This document shows, one piece after another, positions 16,432 through 24,950 of a stretch of 64,000 nucleotides of DNA; position 1 is the stretch's first letter, and every line of letters starts with the position of its first letter. Origin of the DNA: Streptomyces liliifuscus (lineage in GTDB: Bacteria; Actinomycetota; Actinomycetes; Streptomycetales; Streptomycetaceae); contig NZ_CP066831.1 in NCBI RefSeq assembly GCF_016598615.1, positions 5,208,001 to 5,272,000 on the forward strand, in the 5' to 3' direction. The notes beneath the pieces are model-generated. The model did no database searches, had not been told where the DNA came from, and saw only the letters and a program-made list of their open reading frames with translations. Made by a program: the position numbers and the translations under genes.

Positions 16432-16507
16432 GCCCTCATCGTCTAGCGGCCTAGGACGCCGCCCTTTCAAGGCGGTAGCACGGGTTCGAATCCCGTTGGG
16501 GGCACCA
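16432..16507 (+). tRNA. tRNA-Glu (anticodon TTC), CCA encoded
   Basis: 76 nt including CCA. The anticodon loop CTTTCAA sits in a CCGCC/GGCGG stem, the T-loop TTCGAAT is normal, and the acceptor is GCCCTCA/TGGGGGC. Its last part (16488-16505) recurs at 19260-19277, so it looks like an attachment site. Confidence 0.95.
16488..16505 (+). mobile_element. putative left attachment site inside tRNA-Glu
   Basis: GAATCCCGTTGGGGGCAC at the tRNA 3' end matches GAATTACGTTGGGGGCAC at 19260-19277 in 16 of 18 positions, with 12 identical in a row (CGTTGGGGGCAC). tRNA 3' ends are the classic targets of tyrosine-recombinase elements. Confidence 0.6.
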
Positions 16508-16522
16508 GCTACTTGTATGGGT

Positions 16523-16560
16523 CGCAGGTCAGAGTCTTCTCTGGCCTGCGATTTCTTTTT
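16523..16560 (+). terminator. terminator after tRNA-Glu
   Basis: CGCAGGTCAGAG / CTCTGGCCTGCG (one G-U pair, loop TCTT) followed by ATTTCTTTTT, a true U tract, which is rare in this genome. Confidence 0.8.
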
Positions 16561-16721
16561 CCCCGGCTTCGGCTCCGACCCCGGCCCGCGACCTGTTCGC
16601 GACCTGTCCGGGAACCGCCCCTCCGCTCCGAGGCGTACTGGTTGCGCCGTGCGGCCTTTACTAGAAGAGAGCGAGCGGAGCCGCGCAAGCAGGCGTCGGT
16701 GTGCGATGAGGAGGGCCCGGC

Positions 16722-18017
16722 TTGGCGGTCCGTGGGGCACCTGCCGACGGTACGGACGTCACCGCGCGGAACGCCGGCCGCCAAGACTTCCGCCGGATGT
16801 GGCTGGGCCAGAACATCAGCCTCGTCGGCGACCAGGTGTCCCTGTTCGCTCTGCCCAGCCTGGCCATCCTGGTGCTGGACGCCACCGGACCCCAGGTCGG
16901 CGTGCTGCACGCGATGGCGACGATCGCCTTCCCCGCGCTCGGCCTGTTCGTCGGCGCCTTCATGGATCACGTCCGGTGCCGCCCCTTCATGATCGGCGCG
17001 GATCTGCTGCGGCTGGTCCTCTTCCTGTCGATCGCGGTGCTTGCGCTGACGGACGCGCTCGGGCTGTGGCACCTCTTTGTCGCCGCGGCGCTCGCGAGCG
17101 TGTGCACCGTCGTGTTCGACGTCGGCTACCAGACACACCTGCCCCGCCTGGTCAGCCGCGACTTCCTGCCGCTGGGCAACGCACGCCTCGAAATGTCCAG
17201 CAGCGTGGCCCGCGCGGGCGGCCCCGCCATCGCCGGCGCGGTCACCCAGCTGCTGGGTCCCGCGCTCGCCGTAGCGGCCAACGCGCTCAGCTTCCTCGCC
17301 TCCGCGGCCGGCCTGCTCACCATCCGCACCCCCGAGTCCGCCGTACCCGACCCGACCGGCGCCCCCTGGCGGAAACAGATCCTGGACGGCGCCCGGTACA
17401 TGTGGCGTACGCCCGTCCTGCGATGGCTCTCGGCCGCCGCCGCGCTGCGCAACTTCAGCATGGCCATGGTCGACACCGTCCTGCTGCTGTTCCTCTACCG
17501 CGCCATGGACCTGTCCCCGGCACTGGCCGCCGCCGTCCTGACCGCCGGGGCGCTGGCCGCCGTACTCGGGGCCGTCGTCAGCCGTCGCCTCGTCCAACGG
17601 ATGGGAGCCGGCCCGGTCCTGCTCGCCACAGTGACCGAGGGGATCGTCTGGGCCGCGGCCCCACTGGCCCTGGCCACCGGATCGAGCGCGGTGGTCATCG
17701 CCATCGCCTTCGTCTCCGCGCTGTGGCTGCCGGTCTGGAACATCACCGTCATCACCCTGCGCCAGCTGATCGCCCCGCCCCACCTCCTGGGCCGGGTGCA
17801 CGCCACCGCCCGCACGATCAACCTGTGCACCATCCCGGTGGGAGCGGTGGCCGGCGGCCTCCTCGCCGGCTGGGCCTCCGGCATGTGGGGCGAGGGCACC
17901 GGGCTCGCCGCCGCCCTGGCCGTCGCGGGCCTGGTCACCGTCTGCGGACTGCCGTTCCTGTTGCGCGGGGAGATCCGGCACATGCGCCGGCTGCCCTCCA
18001 GCGAGGAGACACCGTGA
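16722..18017 (+). CDS. MFS transporter, exporter type
   Basis: A 431-residue major facilitator with about 12 membrane segments and the MFS_3/EntS-like layout: FRRMWLGQNISLVGDQVSLFALPSLAILVL in helix 1, FVGAFMDHVRCRPFMIGADLLR as the A-motif-like loop, and a long loop near 200 with WRKQILDGARYMWRTPVLRW, typical of this branch. Proteins of this type export siderophores, peptides or antibiotics. I chose the TTG at 16722, which has GAGGAGG 7 bases upstream. The stop overlaps the start of the ATP-grasp gene (TGATG), so the two are coupled. The pair lies between tRNA-Glu and a duplicate of its 3' end and is likely horizontally acquired. Compare the bacilysin pair BacE (exporter) and BacD (ligase). 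Confidence 0.85.
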   Translation: MAVRGAPADGTDVTARNAGRQDFRRMWLGQNISLVGDQVSLFALPSLAILVLDATGPQVGVLHAMATIAFPALGLFVGAFMDHVRCRPFMIGADLLRLVLFLSIAVLALTDALGLWHLFVAAALASVCTVVFDVGYQTHLPRLVSRDFLPLGNARLEMSSSVARAGGPAIAGAVTQLLGPALAVAANALSFLASAAGLLTIRTPESAVPDPTGAPWRKQILDGARYMWRTPVLRWLSAAAALRNFSMAMVDTVLLLFLYRAMDLSPALAAAVLTAGALAAVLGAVVSRRLVQRMGAGPVLLATVTEGIVWAAAPLALATGSSAVVIAIAFVSALWLPVWNITVITLRQLIAPPHLLGRVHATARTINLCTIPVGAVAGGLLAGWASGMWGEGTGLAAALAVAGLVTVCGLPFLLRGEIRHMRRLPSSEETP

Positions 18018-19102
18018 TGGCTGCCCCCGACCCGCACTCCGGCGGACGCGTCGCGTTCGTCGAACTCCTGCCGCCCGGCGGCCGTCCGAACCCGGGCGCC
18101 AACGGCATCGCCGGGCTGCGCGCCGCACGAGCGCTGCACTGCGAGACCGTCGTCGTCACCGCACACCGCCACCGGCTGGAACCGGCCGTCGGTGAACTCG
18201 TCGACACCTGGATCGGCTGCGACACCACCAGCGCGGACAGCGTCGCCGACGCCGTGGCGGGGCAGCGCCTCGACGCGCTCATCAGCTGGGCCGACCCCTT
18301 CGCCGGCATCGCCCAGCAGGCGGCCACCCGGCTCCGCCTCGACACCGTACGAGCGGCCACCCTCACGGAACTCCGGCACGCGGTCGCCGCACACCGGCGC
18401 CGCACCGGTTACGGCGACGCGGTGACCCCGGCCGGCCGGCTGATCTGCGAACAGGAACTGCAGGGTCCGCTGGTCAGCGCCGAGGGCATGGCCGTCGACG
18501 GCCGCCTGGAGACATGGGGTCACACCGACCGGACCCTCAGCCCGCCTCCCCACTACATCGAGACCAGCGTCGCCTTCTCGGCGGAGCCCCTCCACCCCGA
18601 CCTGGACGACTACGCGGCCGCCGTCTGCAAGGCGCTCGGCTACCGCAACGGCCCCTTCCACTTCGAGGCCGTACTGACCGACACCGGTCCGGTCCTCGTC
18701 GAGATCAACACCCGTCTCGTCGGCGCCGGAATCCACCGGGCCATCGACCTCGCCACCGGCACCTCCTGCGTGGAACAGGTGCTGCGCGGCTACGTCGGCC
18801 TCCCGCTGCCGCCGCCACGGGCCGACGGCGCGGCCTGTCTCGCCCACCTCACGATCCCGGCCGACGGCCGCATCACCGCCGTCGAGGGAGTCGACGTCGC
18901 CCGCACCTCACCCGGAGTCCACGACGTCGTCTGCTCCGTCACGCCCGGCGACACGGTCACCGTCACCGGCTCGAACACCGACCGCCTCTGCTACGTCCTC
19001 GCCACCGGCGAAAGCCGTCACGCGGCCCGACGGACCGCCCGGAACGCCGCCGCGAAAATCGGCATCACGACCGGGCCGTACGCATGGTCGTCACACGTCT
19101 GA
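18017..19102 (+). CDS. ATP-grasp family protein lacking part of the nucleotide-binding region
   Basis: A 361-residue protein whose C-terminal half is clearly ATP-grasp: E217 in FHFEAVL, then VLVEINTRLVGAGIH with E229, N231 and R233 for metal and ATP binding, followed by a typical C-terminal lid. The N-terminal pre-grasp domain (1-110) is also present. Between them, near residues 108-115 (TRLRLDTVRAATLTELRHAV), the roughly 70-80-residue subdomain with the conserved ATP-binding lysines is missing; the first lysine of the whole protein is K205. The frame is open throughout, so this is an in-frame loss rather than a frameshift. It may be inactive or a divergent form. ATG 18017 (or GTG 18014) overlaps the exporter stop. 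Confidence 0.75.
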   Translation: MAAPDPHSGGRVAFVELLPPGGRPNPGANGIAGLRAARALHCETVVVTAHRHRLEPAVGELVDTWIGCDTTSADSVADAVAGQRLDALISWADPFAGIAQQAATRLRLDTVRAATLTELRHAVAAHRRRTGYGDAVTPAGRLICEQELQGPLVSAEGMAVDGRLETWGHTDRTLSPPPHYIETSVAFSAEPLHPDLDDYAAAVCKALGYRNGPFHFEAVLTDTGPVLVEINTRLVGAGIHRAIDLATGTSCVEQVLRGYVGLPLPPPRADGAACLAHLTIPADGRITAVEGVDVARTSPGVHDVVCSVTPGDTVTVTGSNTDRLCYVLATGESRHAARRTARNAAAKIGITTGPYAWSSHV

Positions 19103-19259
19103 GTCACGGGCCGCGCCCTCCGCCGGGTCACCTGCCCCGCACCCAGCACGTTTTCGGCCCACCGCTCATCCTCTGATACGCTGCTTCAGCGACGTCACCC
19201 CAGCTGACCAGCGCCTCCTCCCTCACCAGGAATCATCTTCCCGGCGTCGGCGGCAGACG

Positions 19260-19277
19260 GAATTACGTTGGGGGCAC
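19260..19277 (+). mobile_element. putative right attachment remnant (copy of tRNA-Glu 3' end)
   Basis: GAATTACGTTGGGGGCAC; see the partner at 16488-16505. It is followed directly by the spacer leading to tRNA-Asp, which would be the original neighbour of tRNA-Glu. Confidence 0.6.
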
Positions 19278-19315
19278 GCAACCCCGTGTGCGACACTGTT
19301 CGCACACAACAGCTT

Positions 19316-19390
19316 GGTCCTGTGGAGCAGTTTGGAGTGCTCGCCACCCTGTCAAGGTGGAGGCCGCGGGTTCAAATCCCGTCAGGACCG
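19316..19390 (+). tRNA. tRNA-Asp (anticodon GTC), copy 1
   Basis: 75 nt, CCA not encoded. The anticodon loop CTGTCAA sits in a CCACC/GGTGG stem and the T-loop is TTCAAAT. The sequence is identical to the copy at 23659-23733. Confidence 0.95.
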
Positions 19391-19413
19391 CTGAGATTCC
19401 TCGTGAATCTCTC

Positions 19414-19487
19414 GGCTGGGTAGCTCAGTTGGTACGAGCGACCGCCTGAAAAGCGGTAGGTCGCCGGTTCGACCCCGGCCCCAGCCA
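19414..19487 (+). tRNA. tRNA-Phe (anticodon GAA)
   Basis: 74 nt, CCA not encoded. The anticodon loop CTGAAAA sits in an ACCGC/GCGGT stem and the acceptor is GGCTGGG/CCCAGCC. It lies 23 bp after tRNA-Asp, probably in one transcript. Confidence 0.95.
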
Positions 19488-19493
19488 CAGCAC

Positions 19494-19523
19494 AGGCCCC
19501 GATCCCCGGATCGGGGCCTTGTT
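19494..19523 (+). terminator. terminator after tRNA-Phe
   Basis: GGCCCCGATCC-CC-GGATCGGGGCC followed by TTGTTG. Confidence 0.85.
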
Positions 19524-19595
19524 GTATGCCCTCGTTGTAGGCCCGCACAAAAGCGTTCGCCCCTCGTTTCCCCGAGGTGAGATCCTGGAGGGCGT

Positions 19596-22500
19596 ATGTC
19601 AACGACTCCTGCCCCCGCCTTCGGCGCCATCGCCCCCCGCCTGACCGAGCTGTCCCTGCGCGACGCGCAGCGGCTCGGGCGCAGGCTCGAAGGCGCGCGC
19701 AAGGTCCGTAAGCCCGAGGCCCGGGCCGCCGTCCTCGCCGAGATCGAGGCGGAGGTCGCCAAGGGCGAGACCCGGATGGCCGAGCGCCGCTCCCGCGTGC
19801 CCGCGATCACCTATCCCGAGCAGCTCCCGGTCAGTCAGAAGAAGGACGACATCGCGGCCGCCATCCGCGATCACCAGGTCGTCATCGTCGCCGGCGAGAC
19901 CGGTTCCGGTAAGACCACCCAGATCCCCAAGATCTGTATGGAGCTCGGCCGCGGCGTCCGCGGCATGATCGGGCACACCCAGCCCCGCCGTATCGCCGCC
20001 CGGACCGTCGCCGAGCGCGTGGCGGACGAGCTAGACGTCACGCTGGGCGAGGCCGTCGGCTGGAAGGTGCGCTTCACCGACCAGGTCAACCCGGACGGCA
20101 CCTTCGTCAAGCTGATGACGGACGGCATCCTGCTCGCCGAGATCCAGACGGACCGCGAGCTGTACGCGTACGACACGATCATCATCGACGAGGCCCACGA
20201 GCGGTCCCTCAACATCGACTTCCTGCTGGGCTACCTCGCCCAGCTGCTGCCCAGGCGCCCCGACCTCAAGGTCGTCATCACCTCCGCGACCATCGACCCC
20301 GAGCGCTTCTCCCGGCACTTCGGGGACGCCCCGATCATCGAGGTCAGCGGCCGTACGTATCCGGTCGAGGTGCGCTACCGCCCTCTCCTCGAAGAGGACG
20401 GCGACGACTCCGACCGCGACCAGATCACCGCGATCTGCGACGCCGTCGAGGAACTCCAGGGGGAAGGCAAGGGCGACATCCTCGTCTTCCTCTCGGGTGA
20501 GCGGGAGATCCGCGACACCGCGGACGCGATCACGAAGAGGAACTACCGCTTCACCGAGGTACTTCCCCTGTACGCCCGCCTCTCGCACGCCGAGCAGAAC
20601 AGGGTCTTCCAGCAGCACACCGGCCGCAGGATCGTTCTGGCGACCAACGTCGCCGAGACCTCTCTCACCGTGCCGGGCATCAAGTACGTGATCGACCCGG
20701 GCACCGCCCGTATCTCCAGATACAGCCACCGCACAAAGGTCCAGCGCCTTCCGATCGAGCCGGTCTCGCAGGCCAGCGCCAACCAGCGCAAGGGCCGCTG
20801 CGGCCGGACCAGCGACGGCATCTGCATCCGCCTCTACTCCGAGGACGACTTCCTCGCCCGCCCGGAGTTCACCGACGCCGAGATCCTCCGTACGAACCTG
20901 GCGTCCGTCATCCTCCAGATGACCGCGGCCGGGCTCGGGGACATCGAGAAGTTCCCGTTCATCGACCCGCCGGACCACCGCAACATCCGCGACGGCGTCC
21001 AACTCCTCCAGGAACTGGGCGCGTTGGACCCCGCCCAGAAGGACGCCCGCAAGCGGCTAACCGAGCGGGGCCGCAAGCTCGCCCAGCTGCCCGTGGACCC
21101 GCGGCTGGCCCGGATGGTCCTGGAGGCCGACAAGAACGGCTGTGTGCGCGAGGTCATGGTGATCGCCGCCGCGCTCTCCATCCAGGACCCGCGCGAGCGC
21201 CCGGCAGACAAGCAGACACAGGCCGACCAGCAGCACGCCCGCTTCAAGGACGAGACGTCCGACTTCCTGGCGTACCTCAACCTCTGGCGGTACGTGCGCG
21301 AGCAGCAGAAGGAGCGCGGCTCGTCGTCCTTCCGCCGGATGTGCAAGCAGGAGTACCTGAACTTCCTGCGGATCCGCGAGTGGCAGGACATCTACACGCA
21401 GCTGCGGACCGTCGCCAAGCAGATGGGCATCCATCTGAACGAGGACGACGCCCCCGAGCAGCAGGTCCATCTCTCCCTCCTCGCCGGCCTGCTGTCCCAC
21501 ATCGGCATGAAGGATGTGAAGGAGACAGGGGGCGAGAGCGGGAGGAACACCGGGAAGAACGAGTATCTGGGCGCCCGGAACGCCAAGTTCGCGATCTTCC
21601 CCGGCTCGGCGCTCTTCAAGAAGCCCCCGCGGTTCGTGATGTCCGCCGAGCTCGTCGAGACGTCCCGTCTCTGGGCCCGGGTCAACGCGAAGATCGAGCC
21701 CGAGTGGGTCGAGCCCCTCGCGGAACACCTGCTGAAGCGCACGTACAGCGAACCGCACTGGGAGAAGGACCAGGCCGCGGTGATGGCGTACGAGAAGGTC
21801 ACGCTGTACGGCGTGCCGATCATCGCCCAGCGGAAGGTCAACTACGGGCGGATCGACCCGGAGGCCAGCCGCGAGCTTTTCATTCGCAACGCACTGGTCG
21901 AGGGCGACTGGCGTACGCACCACAAGTTCTTCGCGGACAACCGCAAACTCCTCACCGAGGTCGAGGAGTTGGAGCACCGCGCCCGGCGCCGCGACATCCT
22001 CGTGGACGACGAGACGCTGTTCGACTTCTACGACCAGCGGGTGCCCGAGCACGTCGTCTCGGGCGCGCACTTCGACTCCTGGTGGAAGCACAAGCGCCAT
22101 GAGGAGCCCGAGCTGCTCGACTTCGAGCGGTCGATGCTCATCAACGAACGGGCCGGAGATGTCAGCAAGGACGACTACCCGGACACCTGGCGCCAGGGCC
22201 CGCTGAAGTTCCGGGTGACCTATCAATTCGAGCCAGGTGCGGACGCGGACGGCGTCACCGTCCACGTCCCGCTCCAGGTGCTGAACCAGGTCACGGACGA
22301 GGGCTTCGACTGGCAGATCCCGGGCCTGCGCGAGGAGGTCGTGACGGAGCTGATCCGCTCCCTCCCGAAGCCGATCCGCCGGAACTACGTCCCGGCCCCC
22401 AACTTCGCCCAGCGGTTCCTGGACCGGGCGGTGCCCCTGCAGGAGCCGCTGACGACGACGATGGCGCGCGAGCTGAAGCGCATGGTCGGTGTGCCCCTCA

Positions 22501-23564
22501 CGGCCGACGACTTCGACTGGTCCCGGGTCGCCGACCATCTGAGGATCACCTTCCGGATCGTCGACGAGCGGCGGCGCAAGCTGGCCGAGGACAAGGACCT
22601 GGAAGCCCTGAAGCTGCGCCTGAAGCCGAAGGCGCGCCAGGCGATCTCGCAGGCCGCGGCGGCGACGGCCGAGCGCGAGGGCGGCGGAGCCATCGAGCGG
22701 ACGGGCCTCACGGACTGGACCATCGGCTCCCTCACCCGTGTCTTCGAGACGCGTCGGGCCGGCCAGCCGGTGAAGGCGTTCCCGGCCCTGGTCGACGACG
22801 GCGACACCGTCTCCGTACGTCTCTTCGACACCGAGGCCGAGCAGCAGCAGGCCATGTGGAAGGGCACGCGGCGGCTCATCCTGCGCAACATCCCGGTGAA
22901 CCCGGCGAAGTTCGCCTCGGACAAGCTCACGAACGCGCACAAGCTGGCCCTGTCCGCGAACCCGCACGGCTCCGTCCAGGCCCTCTTCGACGACTGCGCG
23001 ACGGCCGCAGCCGACAAGCTGATCGCCGACTTCGGCGGCCCGGCCTGGGACGAGGAGTCGTACCGCAAGCTGTACGAGAAGGTGCGCGCGGAGATCGTCG
23101 ACACGACGGTCCGTACGGTCAACCAGGTGCAGCAGGTCCTGGCCGCCTGGCAGGCCTGTGAGCGCCGTCTGAAGGGCGTACGCAGCGCCGTGCTGCTCGC
23201 GAACCTCACGGACGTACGCAAGCAGCTGGACGCCCTCGTGAAGCCCGGCTTCGTGACGGGGACGGGTCTGCGGCGGCTGCCGGATCTGATGCGCTATCTG
23301 GTGGCCGCGGACCGCCGGCTCCAGCAGATGCCGACGAACGTCCAGCGGGACACGAGTCGTATGGAGAAGGTCCACGAGATGCAGGACGAGTACGCCTGGC
23401 TCCTGGAGCAGATGCCTCAGGGGCGTCCCGTGCCCTCGTCGGTCCTGGACATCCGCTGGATGATCGAGGAGCTCCGGGTCAGCTACTTCGCCCACGCGCT
23501 GGGCACGGCGTACCCCGTCTCCGACAAGCGCATCGTGAAGGCGATCGACGCCGCTGTCCCGTAA
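19596..23564 (+). CDS. hrpA: ATP-dependent RNA helicase HrpA
   Basis: A 1322-residue DEAH-box helicase, the usual length for HrpA (about 1300). Order: N-terminal helical region (1-80), RecA1 with Walker A GETGSGKT (100-107) and DEAH (198-201, IIIDEAHERSLNIDFL), SAT, RecA2 with QRKGRCGRTSDGICIRLY, then winged-helix, ratchet and OB-fold regions, and the long C-terminal DUF3418-type part. HrpA works on mRNA processing and, in E. coli, on rescuing stalled or collided ribosomes. The ATG at 19596 has GGAGGG 5-6 bases upstream. It is monocistronic, flanked by tRNA genes with their own terminators. Confidence 0.95.
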   Translation: MSTTPAPAFGAIAPRLTELSLRDAQRLGRRLEGARKVRKPEARAAVLAEIEAEVAKGETRMAERRSRVPAITYPEQLPVSQKKDDIAAAIRDHQVVIVAGETGSGKTTQIPKICMELGRGVRGMIGHTQPRRIAARTVAERVADELDVTLGEAVGWKVRFTDQVNPDGTFVKLMTDGILLAEIQTDRELYAYDTIIIDEAHERSLNIDFLLGYLAQLLPRRPDLKVVITSATIDPERFSRHFGDAPIIEVSGRTYPVEVRYRPLLEEDGDDSDRDQITAICDAVEELQGEGKGDILVFLSGEREIRDTADAITKRNYRFTEVLPLYARLSHAEQNRVFQQHTGRRIVLATNVAETSLTVPGIKYVIDPGTARISRYSHRTKVQRLPIEPVSQASANQRKGRCGRTSDGICIRLYSEDDFLARPEFTDAEILRTNLASVILQMTAAGLGDIEKFPFIDPPDHRNIRDGVQLLQELGALDPAQKDARKRLTERGRKLAQLPVDPRLARMVLEADKNGCVREVMVIAAALSIQDPRERPADKQTQADQQHARFKDETSDFLAYLNLWRYVREQQKERGSSSFRRMCKQEYLNFLRIREWQDIYTQLRTVAKQMGIHLNEDDAPEQQVHLSLLAGLLSHIGMKDVKETGGESGRNTGKNEYLGARNAKFAIFPGSALFKKPPRFVMSAELVETSRLWARVNAKIEPEWVEPLAEHLLKRTYSEPHWEKDQAAVMAYEKVTLYGVPIIAQRKVNYGRIDPEASRELFIRNALVEGDWRTHHKFFADNRKLLTEVEELEHRARRRDILVDDETLFDFYDQRVPEHVVSGAHFDSWWKHKRHEEPELLDFERSMLINERAGDVSKDDYPDTWRQGPLKFRVTYQFEPGADADGVTVHVPLQVLNQVTDEGFDWQIPGLREEVVTELIRSLPKPIRRNYVPAPNFAQRFLDRAVPLQEPLTTTMARELKRMVGVPLTADDFDWSRVADHLRITFRIVDERRRKLAEDKDLEALKLRLKPKARQAISQAAAATAEREGGGAIERTGLTDWTIGSLTRVFETRRAGQPVKAFPALVDDGDTVSVRLFDTEAEQQQAMWKGTRRLILRNIPVNPAKFASDKLTNAHKLALSANPHGSVQALFDDCATAAADKLIADFGGPAWDEESYRKLYEKVRAEIVDTTVRTVNQVQQVLAAWQACERRLKGVRSAVLLANLTDVRKQLDALVKPGFVTGTGLRRLPDLMRYLVAADRRLQQMPTNVQRDTSRMEKVHEMQDEYAWLLEQMPQGRPVPSSVLDIRWMIEELRVSYFAHALGTAYPVSDKRIVKAIDAAVP

Positions 23565-23658
23565 CGGCGCCTGCACAGTGGGTGAGTTCGCCCAGGGGGC
23601 TCACCCTCCTGTAGAGTCCTGTCTCGCAGCGCAACGCAAGATCCGCACTGCGAAACTT

Positions 23659-23733
23659 GGTCCTGTGGAGCAGTTTGGAGTGCTCGCCACCCTGTCAAGG
23701 TGGAGGCCGCGGGTTCAAATCCCGTCAGGACCG
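23659..23733 (+). tRNA. tRNA-Asp (anticodon GTC), copy 2
   Basis: 75 nt, identical to copy 1, with the same TT dinucleotide directly before it. It lies 94 bp after hrpA. Confidence 0.95.
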
Positions 23734-23742
23734 CATCAGATG

Positions 23743-23778
23743 AGTGGGCCCGCATCCGAAACCGGATGCGGGCCCACT
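23743..23778 (+). terminator. terminator after tRNA-Asp copy 2
   Basis: Perfect 16-bp stem AGTGGGCCCGCATCCG with a 4-base loop AAAC. Confidence 0.85.
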
Positions 23779-23797
23779 GTCATTCCCACGGCGTCAA

Positions 23798-23840
23798 GGG
23801 CGCCCCTCAGGGGCGCGGGGAACTGCGCGACAAGCCCCCA
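23798..23840 (-). repeat. dispersed intergenic repeat A, copy 1
   Basis: GGGGCGCGGGGAACTGCGCG with an adjoining palindrome GGGCGCCCC...GGGGCGC. Same family at 28411, 33025, 34517, 38586 and 45825. Confidence 0.85.
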
Positions 23841-23984
23841 CGGACCGGCACCCGCAACCACACCCCACCACCCAAACCCCACAGGCCCCGCGCAGCACAC
23901 CGCGGGCTTGACGCCGTCACATTCCCCCAGTACCTAAAAACCAGGGCCCAAGACACCCCACCGCACACCCCACCGGAGGTGACC

Positions 23985-24176
23985 ATGGCGGCGACCGCTC
24001 GGCATGAGACGCGCGCCCTGCTCCGCGCCCACCTGTCGGCCGCCTCCGGCTACCGCCATCTGACAAGGCACTGCCCGATCTGCCACAGACTCCTCCGGCT
24101 GGCCTCCGAGAGCGCTCCCTACGACCAGGAGAGCCCCGAGACCCCCTACGAGGACGAGACACCCTCCCCGGCGTGA
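23985..24176 (+). CDS. small DUF6274-like protein
   Basis: A 63-residue protein. The ATG at 23985 is preceded by GGAGGTGACC, an excellent ribosome binding site. The N-terminal half is basic and helical (ATARHETRALLRAHLSAASG), followed by RHLTRHCPICHRLL with a C30-x2-C33-H34 motif that might bind metal or be a redox pair, and a strongly acidic tail rich in Glu, Pro and Asp. Small proteins of this type sit next to bldC in Streptomyces; I recall the family as DUF6274 but cannot confirm it. Function unknown. It is convergent with bldC, with about 530 bp between. Confidence 0.7.
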   Translation: MAATARHETRALLRAHLSAASGYRHLTRHCPICHRLLRLASESAPYDQESPETPYEDETPSPA

Positions 24177-24524
24177 GCGGACCGCACAACGCGCCCCGCA
24201 CCCCAACTGCCCCTCGGGCGACGCCAGATGCGCATGGCCCCCTCTAGCGCAGAAACGCCATCCACAACAAGGACCATGACGTGTGACGGGTGTCACCGCA
24301 TAAGTTTTCAAACCCGCGGAACTTACCCCCCACCTACAACTGGTCAATTTAATATGTGCAATTGCACCCAGCTCCGGGGCCACGCACAGCTGATCCGACA
24401 GGTCTCCCCAGACTGCGACAAGGCCGCTCACAGACCGGCCCCACACCCTGTGCGTACCCCATGACCAGCACATGACCAAACACCGCCGGGACGCCGTCGG
24501 CACACCCACGGCGCACCATCGGCG
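24177..24524. other. gene-free region between DUF6274 gene and bldC terminator
   Basis: About 350 bp with an unusually A/T-rich patch near 24290-24370 (AAGTTTTCAAACCC, TCAATTTAATATGTGCAATT). No ORF with coding character and no clear RNA structure seen. Low GC here could reflect nucleoid-protein binding or an unrecognised promoter. Confidence 0.5.
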
Positions 24525-24567
24525 CAAAAAAAGATCGCGCTGGACCCGGCGGAGTCCAGCGCGATCT
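24525..24567 (-). terminator. bldC terminator
   Basis: On the minus strand a 14-bp stem (AGATCGCGCTGGAC and its complement, 8-base loop) followed by a run of T, a classical intrinsic terminator. It sits about 140 bp past the bldC stop, giving a long 3' UTR. Confidence 0.9.
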
Positions 24568-24705
24568 ACGACGCACCCTTGTTACTTGTGGTTCTCGCTT
24601 GGGCGTGGACCCCGTTGGGGCAGGATCCGCGTCGCTTGGAGCTTGGGTTCGGGCAGTCCGACAAGTTAGGGGACCTGCCGAAATGCCCTGCTATGGAGTT
24701 GTTGT

Positions 24706-24912
24706 TCAGACTTCGCTGCGCTGCTGCGGGATGCCCGCGAGCAGGGCACGAACCTCGGCCTCGCGGTAACGGCGATGCCCGCCGAGCGTGCGGATCGAAG
24801 TGAGCTTGCCGGCCTTCGCCCACCGCGTAACCGTCTTCGGGTCCACGCGGAACATCGTGGCTACCTCAGCGGGGGTCAGCAGCGGCTCGGCATCAGGGGT
24901 GCGAGCGGTCAT
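24706..24912 (-). CDS. bldC: developmental regulator BldC
   Basis: A 68-residue MerR-like DNA-binding protein without effector domain, needed for correct timing of Streptomyces differentiation. The sequence LLTPAEVATMFRVDPKTVTR (helix-turn-helix) and LTSIRTLGGHRRYREAEVRALL (wing) is that of BldC, and the length is the family length. BldC binds direct repeats as a head-to-tail filament and mainly represses early sporulation genes (known). The ATG at 24912 follows GAGGAGG by 6 bases. An inverted repeat at 24929-24950 lies in the leader, and there is a 625-bp upstream region without genes. Confidence 0.97.
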   Translation of the reverse strand: MTARTPDAEPLLTPAEVATMFRVDPKTVTRWAKAGKLTSIRTLGGHRRYREAEVRALLAGIPQQRSEV

Positions 24913-24928
24913 GAGCGGCCTCCTCGGG

Positions 24929-24950
24929 AGAACCGAACCTTCTCGGTTCT
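24929..24950. promoter_or_regulatory. inverted repeat in bldC leader
   Basis: AGAACCGA-ACCTTC-TCGGTTCT, an 8-bp perfect repeat 17-38 bases before the bldC ATG. It may be an mRNA hairpin just upstream of the ribosome binding site. Confidence 0.55.

Noticed and set aside
16390..16740. A minus-strand ORF across tRNA-Glu
   Set aside because: Its peptide is the usual spurious translation of a tRNA gene (GIRTRATALKG-like).
16508..19259. An integrase gene within the tRNA-Glu islet
   Set aside because: I looked for tyrosine or serine recombinase motifs in all frames and saw none; only the att-like repeat supports mobility.
24228..24464. A 78-codon ORF in the DUF6274-bldC gap
   Set aside because: No ribosome binding site, no codon bias and no recognisable sequence.
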